Assembly (NCBI RefSeq): GCF_000471905.2
Contig: NW_006497600.1
Span: 1,461,827 to 1,525,826 of the forward strand
Reading direction: 5' to 3'
DNA length: 64,000 nt
Origin: Amborella trichopoda
Lineage: Eukaryota; Streptophyta; Magnoliopsida; Amborellales; Amborellaceae
The number at the start of each line of letters is the position of its first letter. Positions within the stretch are counted from its first letter, which is position 1. Shown piece by piece: positions 12,501 to 27,500 of the stretch. Below the pieces are notes generated by a model, which was not told where the DNA came from, searched no databases, and worked only from the letters and a program-made list of their open reading frames with translations. The position numbers were made by a program, and so were the translations under genes.

Positions 12501-15500
12501 TTCAATAATCAATAATCACTCTCACAACAATATGGAGAGTGCACAAATAGAACATATTAAGTCACCTCCATACTCATTGCATGAGCAGATCTGAGAAAGC
12601 ATCAAGATTGGATACAGCTCCCAAGATATGATGCTCAGATATCACTATTGATATGGCTAAAAGTCAACTTCTTTGTGAATCCACATATGTGACACAAATA
12701 TAGAAACCATTTTGAAGTGCCCGCATATCAGAGTTACCAGGGGACAGCATCAAGTTGAATTTTAACAGCATGTCCATAGGAAGCCTAAGCCTATAAAGGG
12801 GTAATAGGGTCATATGACATAGTCCAGACCTCAACACGGTACAGTTGGTTTTGTTAGTTTCTATAGATGTGGATGCCCCTTCATCTTCTGTACCCCAACT
12901 AAAAATTTTGTTGTACATATTAATCATTAAAAATTCAAATTAAAAATAATACCATCAAGAAAAACTAATACATGATACATGCATTCTCATTTCCTTAGAC
13001 AAAGATCACAAGCCCAAAAAGCTCAAAGAATTTCTTAAATATCTACATGTTGATGACATTTATTGAATATAAACATACTAAAAAAAGAGTAGAATAGTAA
13101 CCAAGAAGTCTAGAATAGTAACCGAGAAGTCTATGGCCCTAATTCAGATGCCGATAGATCACAATTTTGAGCGGAATTGGACGACATTGCTACACTACCA
13201 CACCCTTGCTAGTGCTTGGGGGGGGCGGGGGGGGGGGGGGGAGGGATTTTAACATCACAAGATGGTCACACGAAAGGAACACTGCCCAAAACCACTCTAG
13301 GCGTATGAATGCCTTCTCAGACTTCATATCCCGCAACGAGCTTATTGATATCCCCCTTCAGAGTAGTCGGTTCCATGGTCTAGCCACTCTCATCAACCCA
13401 CTTGCTCCAAGCTCGACAGATTCTTGCTCTCTATAGAATGGGAGCAGATGTTCTTTGGTTCTAACGCCCTCTCTCTTCCCAAACTACCTCCGATCACTGC
13501 CCCATTCTCCTAAATACGGTTGATGTACACAGAGGCCCCAAGCAGTTCAGATTCGAATTGGCATGGCTTCAAGAGCAATCCCTCCTAACATTGATCCCAC
13601 TCTAGTGGAAATCTATGTCCACACTAGTCACGGGAAAAGTACGGTACAGGCTACAAACTAAAATTCAACTCCTCAAAGTAGCCGTAAAAAACTGGAGCAA
13701 GTCCTTACCTAGGAACTATTCCCAGAAGAAAATATTTCTTCTCCAGACCATCCAATCTCTAGATTGTTTAGAGGAAACCATGCCTCTTTCTTACCAAGAA
13801 GCTACCCTTAGATCCACTGCACGATTGGAATACTTCGAGAACCTTAAGAAAGAATAACTCTTTTGGTACCAGAGATCTCGTGTGAAATGGTTGAAAGCAG
13901 GGGACCTGAACAGGGATACTTTCATCGGGTAGCAAACTGCCGTAGAAGGGATAACACTATCTCGATACTCAAAAAGGATGACATCTCTCTTACTCATCCT
14001 GGGCAAATAGAGGGAGCTATATTGGATTACTTCCAGACCCTCTACGCAGCCTCTTCGGCCCGTAAGCCCAAAATGACTTCTCTTGAATTCCTCACTACAT
14101 CGGAACAGTAGAGAACATGGCTTGAGAGACCTTTCTCGAAAGACGAAATCGTTGGGACCATTAACAATCTTGCAAAAGACAAGGCCCCAAGCCCTGATGG
14201 GTTTGCTATTGCGTAGTTCAAGATCTTTTGGGACACCTTCCATCTTGACTTCATCTCTTTCTTTGATGAATTCCACATTAGGGGGCAACTTAAACAAAGC
14301 TATCAATGCAATTTTCATTGCCCTTGTACCCAAAGTGGAAGGCGCTGAGGAACTTAAAGACTTCCGACCCATTAGTCTCATCAACTGTTCTTATAAAATT
14401 CTATCCAAGGTGTTGGCAACTAGGCTTCAACAGGTCCTCTCGTTTATTATTTCGCCTTCTCAAACAGCCTTCATAAGAGATAAGCAAATTCTTGATGGTG
14501 CTCTCGTAGCACACGAGTGTATCCATTCTAGACATGTCATAAAAAAGCCTGATCTGATCTTCAAGATAGACTGGGAGAAAGCCTATGACCATGTTGATTG
14601 GTCCTTACTCGACCAAATTCTGGCTAAGATGGGTTTTGGTCACACTTGGAGAAAATGGATGAAGGGTTGCTACTCACATCCATACTTTTCTATCATCATA
14701 AATGGTTCCCCAATAGGCTACTTCCCTTCTTTCAGAGGACTATGCCAAGGGGACCCTCTCTCTCCCTTCCTCTTCACTATCGTGGCCGAAGTTTTCAGCA
14801 GGTCCCTTTCCCGACTCTATCAAGAAGGCCAGCTATCTGGTTTCAAGAGCTGCTCTCAAGGACCCGTCATGTCCCATCTGCGGTATGCAGACGACACACT
14901 TGTCTTTCTCGATGCTACCCCACAAGAAGTTGATAATTTGAGGATTTTCCTTAGATGTTTCCAGGAAGCCACAGGGTTCAAGATCAACAAGGACAAATCG
15001 AAAATGATGGGGGTGGCTATCACGACTAATGAAATTAGATCACTGATCCCAACTTGGGAATGCCAAGTCGAGGACCTGCCTTCCACCTACCTTGGCCTTC
15101 CCTTGGGTTTAGGGAAACCGAAAAAGTGCCAGTGGTCCAAGGTGATAGATAAGGTAGACAGACGCCTATAAGGTTGGCAAGGAAGATTCCTTTCTATGGC
15201 AGGCCGCAAAACACTGATCAATGCTACTTTAACAAACATTCTCGTCTACCTTGTCTTTATTTCACATGCCCTCCTCAATAGTCAAATGTTTGGAGCAACT
15301 TTCCAGGAATTTTTTATGGTCTGGCCAAGCTGAACAAGCAAGATTTCATCTCATCTCATGGGATAAAGTTTGCCTACCAAAATCACAAGGGGGACTTGGG
15401 ATTAAAACTATGAGTAAACATAATCTGGCCCTCCTTGGAAAGTGGTCGTGGCACCTAGCCACACAACCAGATGCACTGTGGGCTTAAGTTATTCGTCACA

Positions 15501-18500
15501 AACACAAGATTCCAGCTACTACTTGGGTGCCACAGGTGAGGCATCGAAGCCGCACTTCAGGTGTGTGGGACTCGATTTCTCAATCCCTCCCTCTCTTCAA
15601 TAATTATGTCAGCTTCCACGCCAAAGAAGGGTCAAGAGTAAAATTCCGGTCTGACCTGTGGTTGGGTCATACCCCCCTAAGAGAACTTTTTCCCTCACTC
15701 TACTCCATAGTTTCACACAAAAACTCCACAATGGTCGACGAAATCGTTACAGTAGGAGGGCGAAGAGTTTGGAATCCGTCTTTAAGGAGGAACCTCTCTG
15801 AAGCTGAATCCCTCTCTTTTACTCAACTTTTAGCAGCCTTGCACGCCTGCTACATTCCTATCAGTAGGAATGATATTTTGGTGTGGACTCTTTCCCCCTC
15901 CAGGTGCTTCACAGTCGCCTCATTCTATAGGAGACTCATCCAATCTCCCACTCTGCCCTTCAACCCCCGTTCAATCCTAGCTAAAGTGTGGTCCTCGATT
16001 GCACCCCCAAGGGTTCAGACTTTCAATAGGATAGCAGGATCACAGAGAGCACTAACCATGTATTAACTACAAAAGAGGGGAATCCATACTCCAAACACAT
16101 GTATTATGTGCCAAAATGAGGAGGAATCCAACACCCATTTGTTCATTCACTGTGAACAAGCGAGATACCTTTGGAGTAGACTCTTAATACTCTTTGGCCT
16201 ACAATGGGTTACTCCACCCACTGTACTATCCCTTTTATCCACAGATTTCGCCAAGCCTTGGCCCAAAGCTGGAAAAACCATTTGGAAGGCTGCCACTGCT
16301 GCGCTTATATGGGTTATTTGGATAGAGAGGAATAATAGGATATTCTAGGGACTCTATCGACAGTTGCCTGCACTTCTCCACAAGGTTAAGACTTTGGTAA
16401 CTTTGTGGGCAACCAATCACAAAGTCTTCGCGGGCACACCCACAAACTTTTTTCTAAGCCATTGGGATAACATCCTTTTTCACCAACCAAAGAAAACTCA
16501 AAAAACCAACAACTGGCAACCACCCCCGAGAGGAACCATCAAACTTAATTTCGATGGTTGCTCAAGGGGCAACCCAGGGCCAGCCGGGGCCGGGGGAGTA
16601 TTCCGAGATCATGAGAGGAATATTCTGCTCACGTACGCTGAACCCCTTGGCCATACAGACTCACAACATGTTGAAGCAATGGCACTATTGATAGGGCTCA
16701 AGCAATTTAACCCCTCTTGGGGATCCCACTTGATAGCTGAAGGGGACGCATACAACATTATATCTTGGGCATCTGGAAAGTCTAAACCACCCTGGTATAT
16801 AGTTTCGATCTTTGATGAGATTGAATTCATTTGCAGGGACATCAATGTATCTTGGAGGCATACCTTCAGGACGTCCAACGTGTTCGCAGATCTCATGGCC
16901 AATGATGGAGCCGACCTTACAAACAGTCTTGGACCTCCTCAAAGCTAGCTGCAGGGTCTCTCTCTCTTTTCTAGCTCACCGTTTTTGCTGAGCCAACCCA
17001 TTGTTGTCATAGTACTGGACTGCTTTTTTGCTTTCATGTAAAGGGATTACCTTGCCCGTCAAGGTTCTGGTAGCTCCCAATTTTTTGTAAGGGCCGCTCC
17101 CAAAACTTGTATTTACTTCTTTCATTCTTCAATGAAACATATAACTTCATCGAAAACAAAAGACAAAAAAACTAAAAACTAAAAACAGAGAAGTATAATG
17201 AAGATTATCACCAAAGAAGAGAGATTTTGAACATTAGTGTTCAGAAATCCCAAGATACAACAAGAAAGCTCAATAGACAATTTGCAATAACAAGTCATCA
17301 CGGGAGCTCTAACTAGGAAGAAGAATGCCACCCAAATGGAAAACTAAAATTTTGAACTAGAGATTGTAGGGCTTATGCTTGAGTGGTAAGTGGTTAGTGA
17401 TTGCAATACGACATCACAAGTTCAATTCTTATCAATGAACAACCCAAAAAAATGATTTTCCAAGTTTCCGTGTAGCCCAGCCCACCTAAAATATAATATT
17501 TGCATGGATCAAGTTAAAACATGTGTAGCAGTGATAAAGATAAACTGACACACCAAAGCACATCCTATGGAAAAACATTACAGAATACATGAGATTTAAC
17601 TCGCATTATGCAATCTATCCAGAGGAAAGAATCACTAGAAGCTAAAAACATTTGTACATACAAAAAAATCTACAACATATGTTGTCTTTCTTACATTCTA
17701 TGCCCCTCTGATGTCAACACCTCCTTGATATTTGCCACCCTCTGGTCAAATGCAACAGATTTCCCAGTTTCATAGTCTCTTACAAGCACTTGCCTCTCTG
17801 CACTTCCCTACAAGTAGAAAAAGGTACATAAGACTCATGGTAAAAGCTGGCCTAAATGCAATTCGAAAACAATAAAGAACAAAAGAAAGCCCAAGTCATA
17901 GGTACATTAGATGGCTAGCATCATGTAGCCAAGATAAAAAACATCCTTGCTCTTTGAGTGTTTTGAGAACAGTATTTTCATTCAACGGAAACAAAAGAAT
18001 TGTTTTGTTAATGAGACAAAGCACTAATGGAAAAAGATTTGTCAAAACTTAGTTGATAATTACTAACACAAAGGAGAGAACTTTTGTCCACGTCAGACCT
18101 TTGCAAGACCATATACCATCAAATAATTCAATAAGTAAAAAGCACTCCACAAAAGGAATACAAGAGCCAATAAAATAGATGTTTTAGCACAGGCATTCAA
18201 GCACTTTCAAAGTTTAAGAGACTAGGCCTCCAAAAATTTTGTCCAAAACCTCGTCAACTTTGATCAGTCACGCCAGAAGTTGTTGGACTATTGAATAAAA
18301 TCTGAATCAGATGAATACCATCCTAGTTATGTATTTCATTCCATAAAGAATGGGCAATTTAATAGATTAATAACACATTAAAAATGTAATTTTAAAGCAT
18401 CTGTAGATTTGAGTCACACCATTTTTCTTTTTCTTTTATTTTTGAACCATTTTCCCTTTATTCTAGTCTTTCTTTGGTTCCCTAACCCCTTGGATGTCAT

Positions 18501-21500
18501 TTCGTTTGGATTTATTTTTCATTTATTACTGAATATTTTTAATAAAGTTTATGATATAAATTATCATCATCATCATCAACAGAGCCTCATCCCAACTATT
18601 TGAGGTCGGCTGCATGAATCCTATTCCGCCATTTTGCTCTATCAAGGGCCATACTCTTATGCAGAACATAAGTCACCATATTTTTTCTCACTACTTTCAT
18701 CTATGTTCTTTAGGGCCTTCCCCTTGCCTTTTCAGAGCCTTCTACAACCAAATCACTCCTCCTAAACGGTGTTATTCTAAGTCAACGTTGTACATTACTA
18801 AAACACCAAAATCTACTTTCCCTGATTCTATTGCCTATTGGAGCTACCCTAAGTTCCCTCAAATTTATTCTATCTGAATTCTATCAACCAGGTCAATCCA
18901 CTGAGTCACTAAGTCAATGTGACCTAGAGAGAGGCCAAGTCCAAGTCTGAAATTTCAAACTATGCCAAATAAAATAAACTAAGCGACACATATCTCAACT
19001 ATATCTCCTAAAAAATACATTCACTGTAATCACAGCAGTAAAATGCACTTATAATCATGATGTGAATGTCAATTCTGTCTGAAATGCTACCAAAATGGCT
19101 ATGGATCAGCTGACATGGCCCATTTCGAAGGGACTGAAAACAGGACCCATTTGATATGGGTATACAAATTCTTGCAGTTAAAAATTACACATAATCATCT
19201 GATCAGGACATGTTTTGTCCAATGTTGGTTGTTTTAAATGGAAGTTACATAGTACCTCTATTGTAGGTGGAAACTTGTTTCCTAAAGGGAAAAGTTTCGG
19301 AAACTCAAACAATCACATCACTAAATTCACCGGAAACACAATGTTTTACATATCTCGTGGGCTTCCACCTTACCCACTTATTGATTGTTCACTGAAGTCA
19401 CCCCATGACATTTCTTCCAAGCTAGCCATATGCTTCATGGGTGCTTCTATTGAAATCCACAGCAATTCATCAAAGACATTTGCCATGAGTTTCCCACTAC
19501 TTTATTGTATTTTCCCCTTCTTTGAAGTCTTTTCCTCTATGCCCCTTCCAAAACTATTCAAGAACGTGTATATGTACTCTTTTGTATATTAGTATATATG
19601 TATTACATAAGAATTTGTGCAGGGGTACTTTAACCTTTATCCCAAAAGCATTGTATATAAGAGAGAACGTCAAACATTCTGTTACTATTTAGTCAATGAT
19701 ATGCTACTCCACTCGCACTAAAAGAAAAAAAAATGATATGCTATTCTCCTTTCCTCTTAAGCATTTCATGTACCCACATAGTAACAGAGGTGGGCACAAA
19801 ATCCTTGGCATCCACAACTCTAATAAGCTTAGAATCAGTGAAGTTTTAGAAGAAATTAATGAAACCATATCCAGAATCAGTGCCCTGTGAAAATCAATCG
19901 GTATTGAATCAACCATCTATCCCAGTTCCCCATTGACAACTGTAGGTTCGGAATGCAAATTTGTTCAATCTTGAAAATTTGTGAAAAGCAATCCTCCATA
20001 CTTGGCAGGGAAGTGCACACCCTAAACCAATATTTGTTTACCTAATTTCTACCAGTAAAAACATCATCTCAGCCAAGGTTATAAAATTCAGGATGCAGAC
20101 TCGAGATGCTAGGGGGGTCCAATGTGCTATGCACCTCGATGCAGCCTTGATGCAGGTGCATGACTTCCAATGCAGACAATAAATACAAGTTTTAAAATAA
20201 ATAAATTTAAAGAATACAAAAAATCAACATGAATATGTTATACGATAGTAAGCATTTTAATTTAGAATTTGTCCCTAATGTATATGTTGTCCAAGTCACT
20301 GACTTGGTTTCCATTCCTACCAACGCTAACCCCTTTCGAAAACTACTAACAGTTTCAAAAATTGCTAACCCACTACTAACAGTTAACATTAAAAACAAAA
20401 AAAGAGAGAAAGAGAGAGAGAGCGAGAGAGACATATGTTCTCTATTTTTCTATATGTAAAATAAAATGACTCAATTCATTAATTAAATACCATAGAACAA
20501 AAAAGAATGAGTATTATGTCAAACAAGCACTCAAAGAAAGTTCTGATTTAACAACTAAGTGCATTGTGGCAAGAAGCAAAATATTTAAGAGTTCGAGGTA
20601 CTTTCCAAGTACATCCAACAACCAAAAGTTTACGACATAAAAATAGAGAGAAAATCTCCTTGCTCCCTTATACTCTCGATAACTCGATAAGACTTCACCT
20701 GGAATTCTTCAAAAGACAGCATGAATCAACTCAATGGTTTTGCCAAAAAAATCTAAAAATTTTGCCAGAAACTTCAAAAAACAGAGAATTTTGAAATCTT
20801 TATTTTATTCCTCTTCATTTCAAGAAATGTTAGTTCTTAGGGTTTTCGTAGGGTTATAGTTATACCGAACCCCCACACCCCCCACCCCACAAAAAAGAAA
20901 ACATATCCTCCTTTGCGGAGGGAAAAATAAGCTCGTGGGTATTATTTCCAATCATGACCAGGCTCTGCATATGCAAGTGCATTACATGGTGTGATGCACC
21001 CACAAACATGGGCTATGGGCCACATAGGGTGGTGCATCTTGCAAGACTACCTAGGCTGCCATATGCAGTGCAATCAAGTGCAACACAACTTTGATGCAGC
21101 AGCATAATGCATTATGTGGCCGCATCTGATTACCTCTTTTCAGCCCTTTTGTTTAATTCCATGTGGACCTTACAGACGTACAAATTGAATTCGCAGACCT
21201 GATTTCTTTCCATTGGTGAATCCTCTCTATCTAAGTTTTCCAAAGGATATAGTTGTGGTCGTTTGGATATTCGCTAACGAGTACCTCTATTTTATACAAA
21301 TCATATTTGTATAAAACTCCTAGCTTTGGGGTTTTTTCAATTCTATGAACTGAGACCCTTATTTGTAAAAATTTCTGGGGGTAGGTCTACTATATTGATC
21401 ATTAAGAAAATATATGGGGAAGTTGCAACAGATACCAATCTTCACATGCACATGGCTTAAATTTGGTACAAGATATTCTTTTTCCATGATTCTTAACATT

Positions 21501-24500
21501 AAGAAAACACAAGTTTTCCAACAGAAGTCATATTGACAAGTTTAGTGGAAAAGTTCTTCTCTATGGGCATCGCATATGAGAAATTATGTTTATGGAAGAG
21601 ATTTAGAGGATGCAATAGATAGTAACGTTGTGAACCAAGCAACCCAGAAAAGAAAACTGGGTAATATATTCAACAGAGGAATTTTGCGTTTATTAATAAT
21701 GCCAAAACTACTTCTTCAATTGCATCTTTCAATTAAGAGATAATTGTCGGTAGTATGAGCAATTTTTAGTCTGCTAGTGCTATACCTCTCTTGTCTAGAT
21801 CATTCTATTGCAACCAATCATATCACCATGAATGTGAAGTTGCTATCAACTTTTTAAATGAGAAAAATATAAAGAAAAAACTCAAATCAAATAAAACACA
21901 ATGTGACGTTACTAATAAACAATTTCAACAGACAAAAAAGGACAAAGTCAATTGAGACATTTAAAATGCCCAAAGAACCAAAGAAGAATCAATCAACCAA
22001 CCTGGTCAATCAAGACATTGAATATAGTAGCAATATCAGTATGAATCGCAGAAATGGTCGTCGGGTGTTTGGTATTGGGAAGCATGTGACTTGGAATATT
22101 CAACCTGCTCAAAATTATGAAACATGATATTACAGAACTAAAAAAAATAGAGAATTTAAGTAGTTAAGTCAAGAAAGAGAGCTGTATGAAGTCAAGTCTT
22201 CTTACAAAGGCCGGTCAAAGTCATAGATAAATATATGAAGATTTGGGTAATTCGCCTCTCTAGCGCATTCTCGAAGAAGAAGAGAATCCTTATGATCCGT
22301 TACAACGAACGAATTTAATAACTTTCCAATGGCATGTTCAATTGCCAGCGCCCAGCTGTCATCCTTTTTTAGTGACTGCAAAATTTTGGCATGAAATGGG
22401 TGTCATACACGATATTTTAAAAATCAATGACAACAAGGTCGATAATATTAACAAAAACTACTAGAGACATTCCAGTGGTTCAACACCTAATCTGTTAATA
22501 AGGAGATCAGAGATTCAACTTTTGTCCATTAGACAACATATGTTTACCTTCTTCTCCCAGTAAAGAAAGAAAAATGTCAAAATACAGGCACAGAACTCAA
22601 TAAAATTATCCAAACCAAAACAAATAATATTAAAATCCCAAATAACAATAACATAAAAATACCATATGCTTGCAGTTCTTAATGTTACTAAGAAAAATGA
22701 AGCCAATCCTTAGGGATTTCAAATGAGTCAGGTTGACCTAGCCCACCTAGGTCCAAGGAGGAGCCAGACACGGTATGGTCCAGGTTGATTGGACCTAGAC
22801 CCAACACACCAGAAAGGGACAAGTACAGATCAAAAATTGAAATGTATTTTTATATTACACAAATATATTAACAATGTTACATAGCATAAAAATATTATAA
22901 ATGCATACACATCAGGTTCCGAAGTCGTTAGGTCCAGGCTAGACCCAAACCTGGACCCGACCCGTCAAGTCCACCTGGCAAGTCCAAACCTGGACCTGCA
23001 ACATCCCTGCTAATCATTAGGGTAATTACTGAAAATAGCACGTGATCACACCATACACCAGCATTTGATAAAATAGTCAAGTAGCAAATTGAACTAAAAG
23101 AACAGGATGGCATATTAAATTGAAAAGCTATTAACTTTAATGATGAAGAAAAATAAAACTGCTACTATGTCCCAAGTTGGGGCAGATGAATTTTAATTGT
23201 GTCTCATACTCAATTATTGAAAATGCCAAAGACACATTTGATAAAGGGAGTAAGAAGAGGTGGGCACAACTTTTCCAATTAAAACTGCAAAAGGTGTCCA
23301 CCCTTGTCCAGACCCCTTACAAGAACAATAAACCTACCTATTGCGAAACTCATGTCCTTATAAACCTACCACAATTTAATGCAACAAACCCATCTACATG
23401 GTGAATGAATAGAATAAGAAGCATTATGAAGAAGGTGACAACAAAAACTAACAATTGAGACAACCTCATATCCCCCAATTGATAAGCTCCTTGGCACAGG
23501 ATCTACTTATTAAAAAATTTTAGAATGACTTGATCTCAATTATCAATAGGATATACACAGAGGAAATTAAGTTCCTTTGCTCAGAGGTGACATGTTTCAC
23601 TTTTTCATATGAAGGACATCACATTGTTTCTTATTTTAATTGTAAACAACATTTAAGAAGCTTATGCCTCACATGGAAAAACAATGTCTTTACTATAAAA
23701 TCCTAAATACTAAATGGTAACAAAGCAAAAGCCAAGGTAACATGAAAACCGTAAGTTATCACAACTGATATCTTATGTTTCTATAGATCAAAAGCTAGTC
23801 CACAGATGATCCCCTGATTTCTACTTTTCTGATTCTTGGAAAATGCAGTCCTGCCCATCTAAAAGAGGTTTCCTGGCTCAAATGGTGTGGTCTTTGTCAA
23901 AGCATGGTTCAAACCAGCACATAATTTAAAGCACGGTTCAAACCATGTGCAAGAAACAGAAATGTAATTCATTATCAAAGCATGGTTCAAAAATTGTTCA
24001 TCCGAATCAGGAAACAGCAATCTGGATTGTAATTGGTGCGGGACCAACCCGGTTTAAGGAACTCGTCCAGTTCTGGTAGAGAATTGGGCAAAAGGAATTG
24101 CCAAATTGTCCAGTTCCTACCCAAATTACTTCTTGAATATTTTTCTTATTTTTAAATTATAAAAATGTTTTACTATTCTCCCAATCAGCTGGGAGGATCG
24201 CAGATCTGGATCGGCCTAGTAACTAGCCAGTTCACCGTGCCGATCAAGGTTTTTAAACTCTAGTAAGAACTATAGTTTCCTAAATAACACTTATGAGTTA
24301 AACTCATGGACATAAATGTAACCCATTATAAAAATGTCTCTGAAATGGATATGTGCATGACATGTATAGAATTTACATATAACTCAACAAGGCATATTCT
24401 TCTGAAATCTATTCTTATTATTTCTTATCTTTGCAAATGATTTTCCAAATATGGGCTCGATGAATGAAAAATAAGTCCATAGATTATGATATTTTTGCTG

Positions 24501-27500
24501 CTTCTCTTAACATGATTAAGACCCAGTTTGAAAAATCCATAAAAACTTTGTATATATGGTGCAATATACGCATCTAATCAATAATTGAAAAGTCCTAGGC
24601 ATGGAACCAGGCACATCCCGAGCGTAAGACCGTTTGACTTAGCCAAGTCTTCAGCCTATAAAAAATTAATACATTAACCTAGAGAGCTGGTGAGACTTGG
24701 CCGGTTCCCAAGGTTTTTCAACAAGACAAAGCGCCGTGCTAGGACAAAGTAACTCGAACGAGTCTGAGTTCGACTCGCCGAGTTTTTAAAATATTAAGTC
24801 CAAGAATTTCAAGATTTTGCAAAATTACATGGTATGATCCACCAGAGAAAACCCCTCAACAAAATGGAAAAAAATAAGTTTATGCTAGAAAGAACATGCA
24901 TTATTTTGGACGCCGGCACTCCATGACATTTGTGAAACAATACAGAGAAATTATGCATAGAAAGAAAAATTGGAACCAGCAAATACTGCCTCTTTTCTTC
25001 TTTCCTCTCTTTTGGCCTTTTTTGGTTTCCTTTCGAGGGCATGTGTCACCCTTTTTTTATTTTTTCCTTTCTTCGCTGGTTGCATCCAGCTGTCACCTTT
25101 CTCGGTGACTTTTGGCATTTTTTTGTATTCGAATGTCTTTGTAATCCCTTCCATCTATACAATGTTAACAGATTCAAAAAAAAAAGTACACCATTTATCC
25201 TGAAATCACAGAAACAGAGTGTATAAAATTAAAGTCAGATATAGGCATGTGGGATGAACATGCTCCTTGCTCCCAGAAAAAACCAACAAGAACAATACAC
25301 AAAGATGAGAAGAAAATTCCTTAATAAGCATGTCCAAAAGAGCCTAAGGAACTTTCAAACAGTTCAAAGTACCATCAATTCTCTCAAAGCTTCAGCTTGA
25401 TAGGATACTGAATCAAAAGGAAATGATAAATCAAAAAGACATTGAGGGAACCATCCTTGTGTACTAAAATAATTTCCTTAAATATAGTATCCATCGTAGG
25501 GTACCACAGATACAAGATAAATTTGCCAATCCAGCCAGCCCAACTCCTAAGCAAGATGGCGAGAAGCATATCTTAAACTCAGAAGAAATCTTGTTCATGA
25601 GTGTGAAAGAGAATGTTTTTGTTGTCCATACACTAAGTTTGGTCTCCAGGGCTCTTATGAGAGAATACCGTTCGAAACAATAAAAAACAAAAGCAATATT
25701 TCTCAAATAATAAGTAATAGAGACATGACAAAATAACACAACAAATTCAAGTGCTCATAATTCTTAGCTATCTACCTTGCCCTTTTTATGTATATATGAC
25801 TGCAATATAAACTCAATTAAAAAGCTTATTCTCATTCAAGTGGCCCACAATCACTCACATGGCTTTAAATGGTAGCAAAGGTCAGCAAAAAAGTCTTCAA
25901 AGAATAGTGTCACCAAAAAATCCCCATCATTTCTAGAGTCAATTCCCATCATTTCTAGAGTCAAAGAATCACTCAGCTAACTAAAATTATTGAAAGAAAC
26001 TTCTATAGTGAAACACAGCAGATCCAAGGAGACCAAGCAATAGTGCAAACAACAAACACATAAACCGAGATTTCAGGGAGCAGAGTTCCTGAAGTAATTT
26101 ACAACATTTTTTACGGAAAAAAGTTGTTTAAAACCAGTCACAATTCGACCAAGTTCATCTTATAGTATCTCCTCCATGTGATCATGAAAATTGAGCTGCA
26201 GTTGTAGATGAAAGTCACTAATCATGTAAAACAAGAGAAATGGCAGAGCAATACTGGAGAAAGGGCCCCTATGAAGCCATCATTCAAATATGAAAGTCTA
26301 TACTACAACAGCAAATGAGTAATCGAGAAATGGAACCATAGATGGGATTATGTCACATCATATACAGAGAACAGTGACAACAGAAGTGGAATTCCCATTC
26401 AACCCTCATAGGCACACATGCACGCGCATGCGTGCACGCATCGTATAGCCATATCTTATCCTAGATGAACAATGAGTGAAAGTGGGTAATCTTGACATTA
26501 CTTCATCTCCTCAAGTGACAAGAAAACCACTCATGTATCCTTGTTACATGCATTTAAACTTCTTTTGATAGCTTTTAATGCTCTAAATCAACTTCCAAAG
26601 TTGAAATAGCATGAATTTAGATGGTTTACCCGAATTGCATGCCAAGAACCAAATGGTAATATACATTACTGCATCTAGGTCATCAAACACAAGTTGCATA
26701 CATTATTAACAAATTTGTAGTATGCAAATATTTATATATATGGCTCTCACCACATGAGCACCAATCGGACCAATAGGAGGCTTTTTGAATTTTCTATAGT
26801 GCATCTCAATAACTCGCAAAAGATGAAGCACTCTCTCACCTCCAAAAGCAGTCACCTGACCAAAAAAGGAAAGTATGAGAGAGGCAAAAATGCAGAGACA
26901 TCTATTAAATATTAAATACCATTTATAAATATGGGATGCATGTGTGCAACTATATCTCTCTAAACAAGCATGAAGAAGTGTAAACCAACACACATTTAAA
27001 GGTCTTACAAATCATGTGTGCATGGGCGCATGTAAATGAGGCACTCCATTTTCTTTGGTAATATTCAAATGCATGATAATAGCGGCACAACAAAATGAAA
27101 CAATTATTAGCCAAGACCTTGTTGGTTTTTTGTCGTTGAAGATCACGGATGTGAGCATTGATTTCCCTGTACTTGGTCTGATATTCTTGAATCTGTATAT
27201 AAAGTAGTATTAAACAAAAAATCCCATTGTGCAATACTGGAACAGAATACAAGCAAAAGACATGAAACTCCCCATAATCAATACAGAAAATATTCCCACC
27301 AACCAATCCTCACTAATTAAGCCTTATTAGCACTAGGAAACAAGTCATAAAATGACTGTCCAGTAATCCAGTTTACCAATTTCGACGGTAAAACACACCT
27401 CTGCACTAATTTCCTCGACAGCACTAGTTGCATCTCTTAGTTTTTCATCTAGCATGTCCTCTTCCTCCTTAAACCTGAGTAACCATAAATAATTAGAATG

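Larger units (their letters stand above)
13131..17187 (+). mobile_element. L1-type LINE, 5'-truncated, antisense in SMC6 intron 15
   Basis: Order: endonuclease C-terminal piece, reverse transcriptase, zinc-binding zf-RVT block, RNase H, then a 3' UTR ending in an A-rich tail (17150-17187). GAGAAGT occurs on both sides (13124-13130, 17188-17194) as a probable target duplication. ORF1 and most of the endonuclease are missing. Several stops and frameshifts make it dead. It lies opposite to SMC6 transcription. Confidence 0.88.

Noticed and set aside
19215..19592. 125-codon plus-strand frame in intron 14
   Set aside because: No domain, no homologue recognised, no splice or repeat support; probably chance.
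22928..23113. Glycine/proline-rich minus-strand frame ending in repeated [11 protein letters not shown] residues
   Set aside because: Produced by GGTCCAGG-type subterminal repeats of the MITE at 22711-23009.
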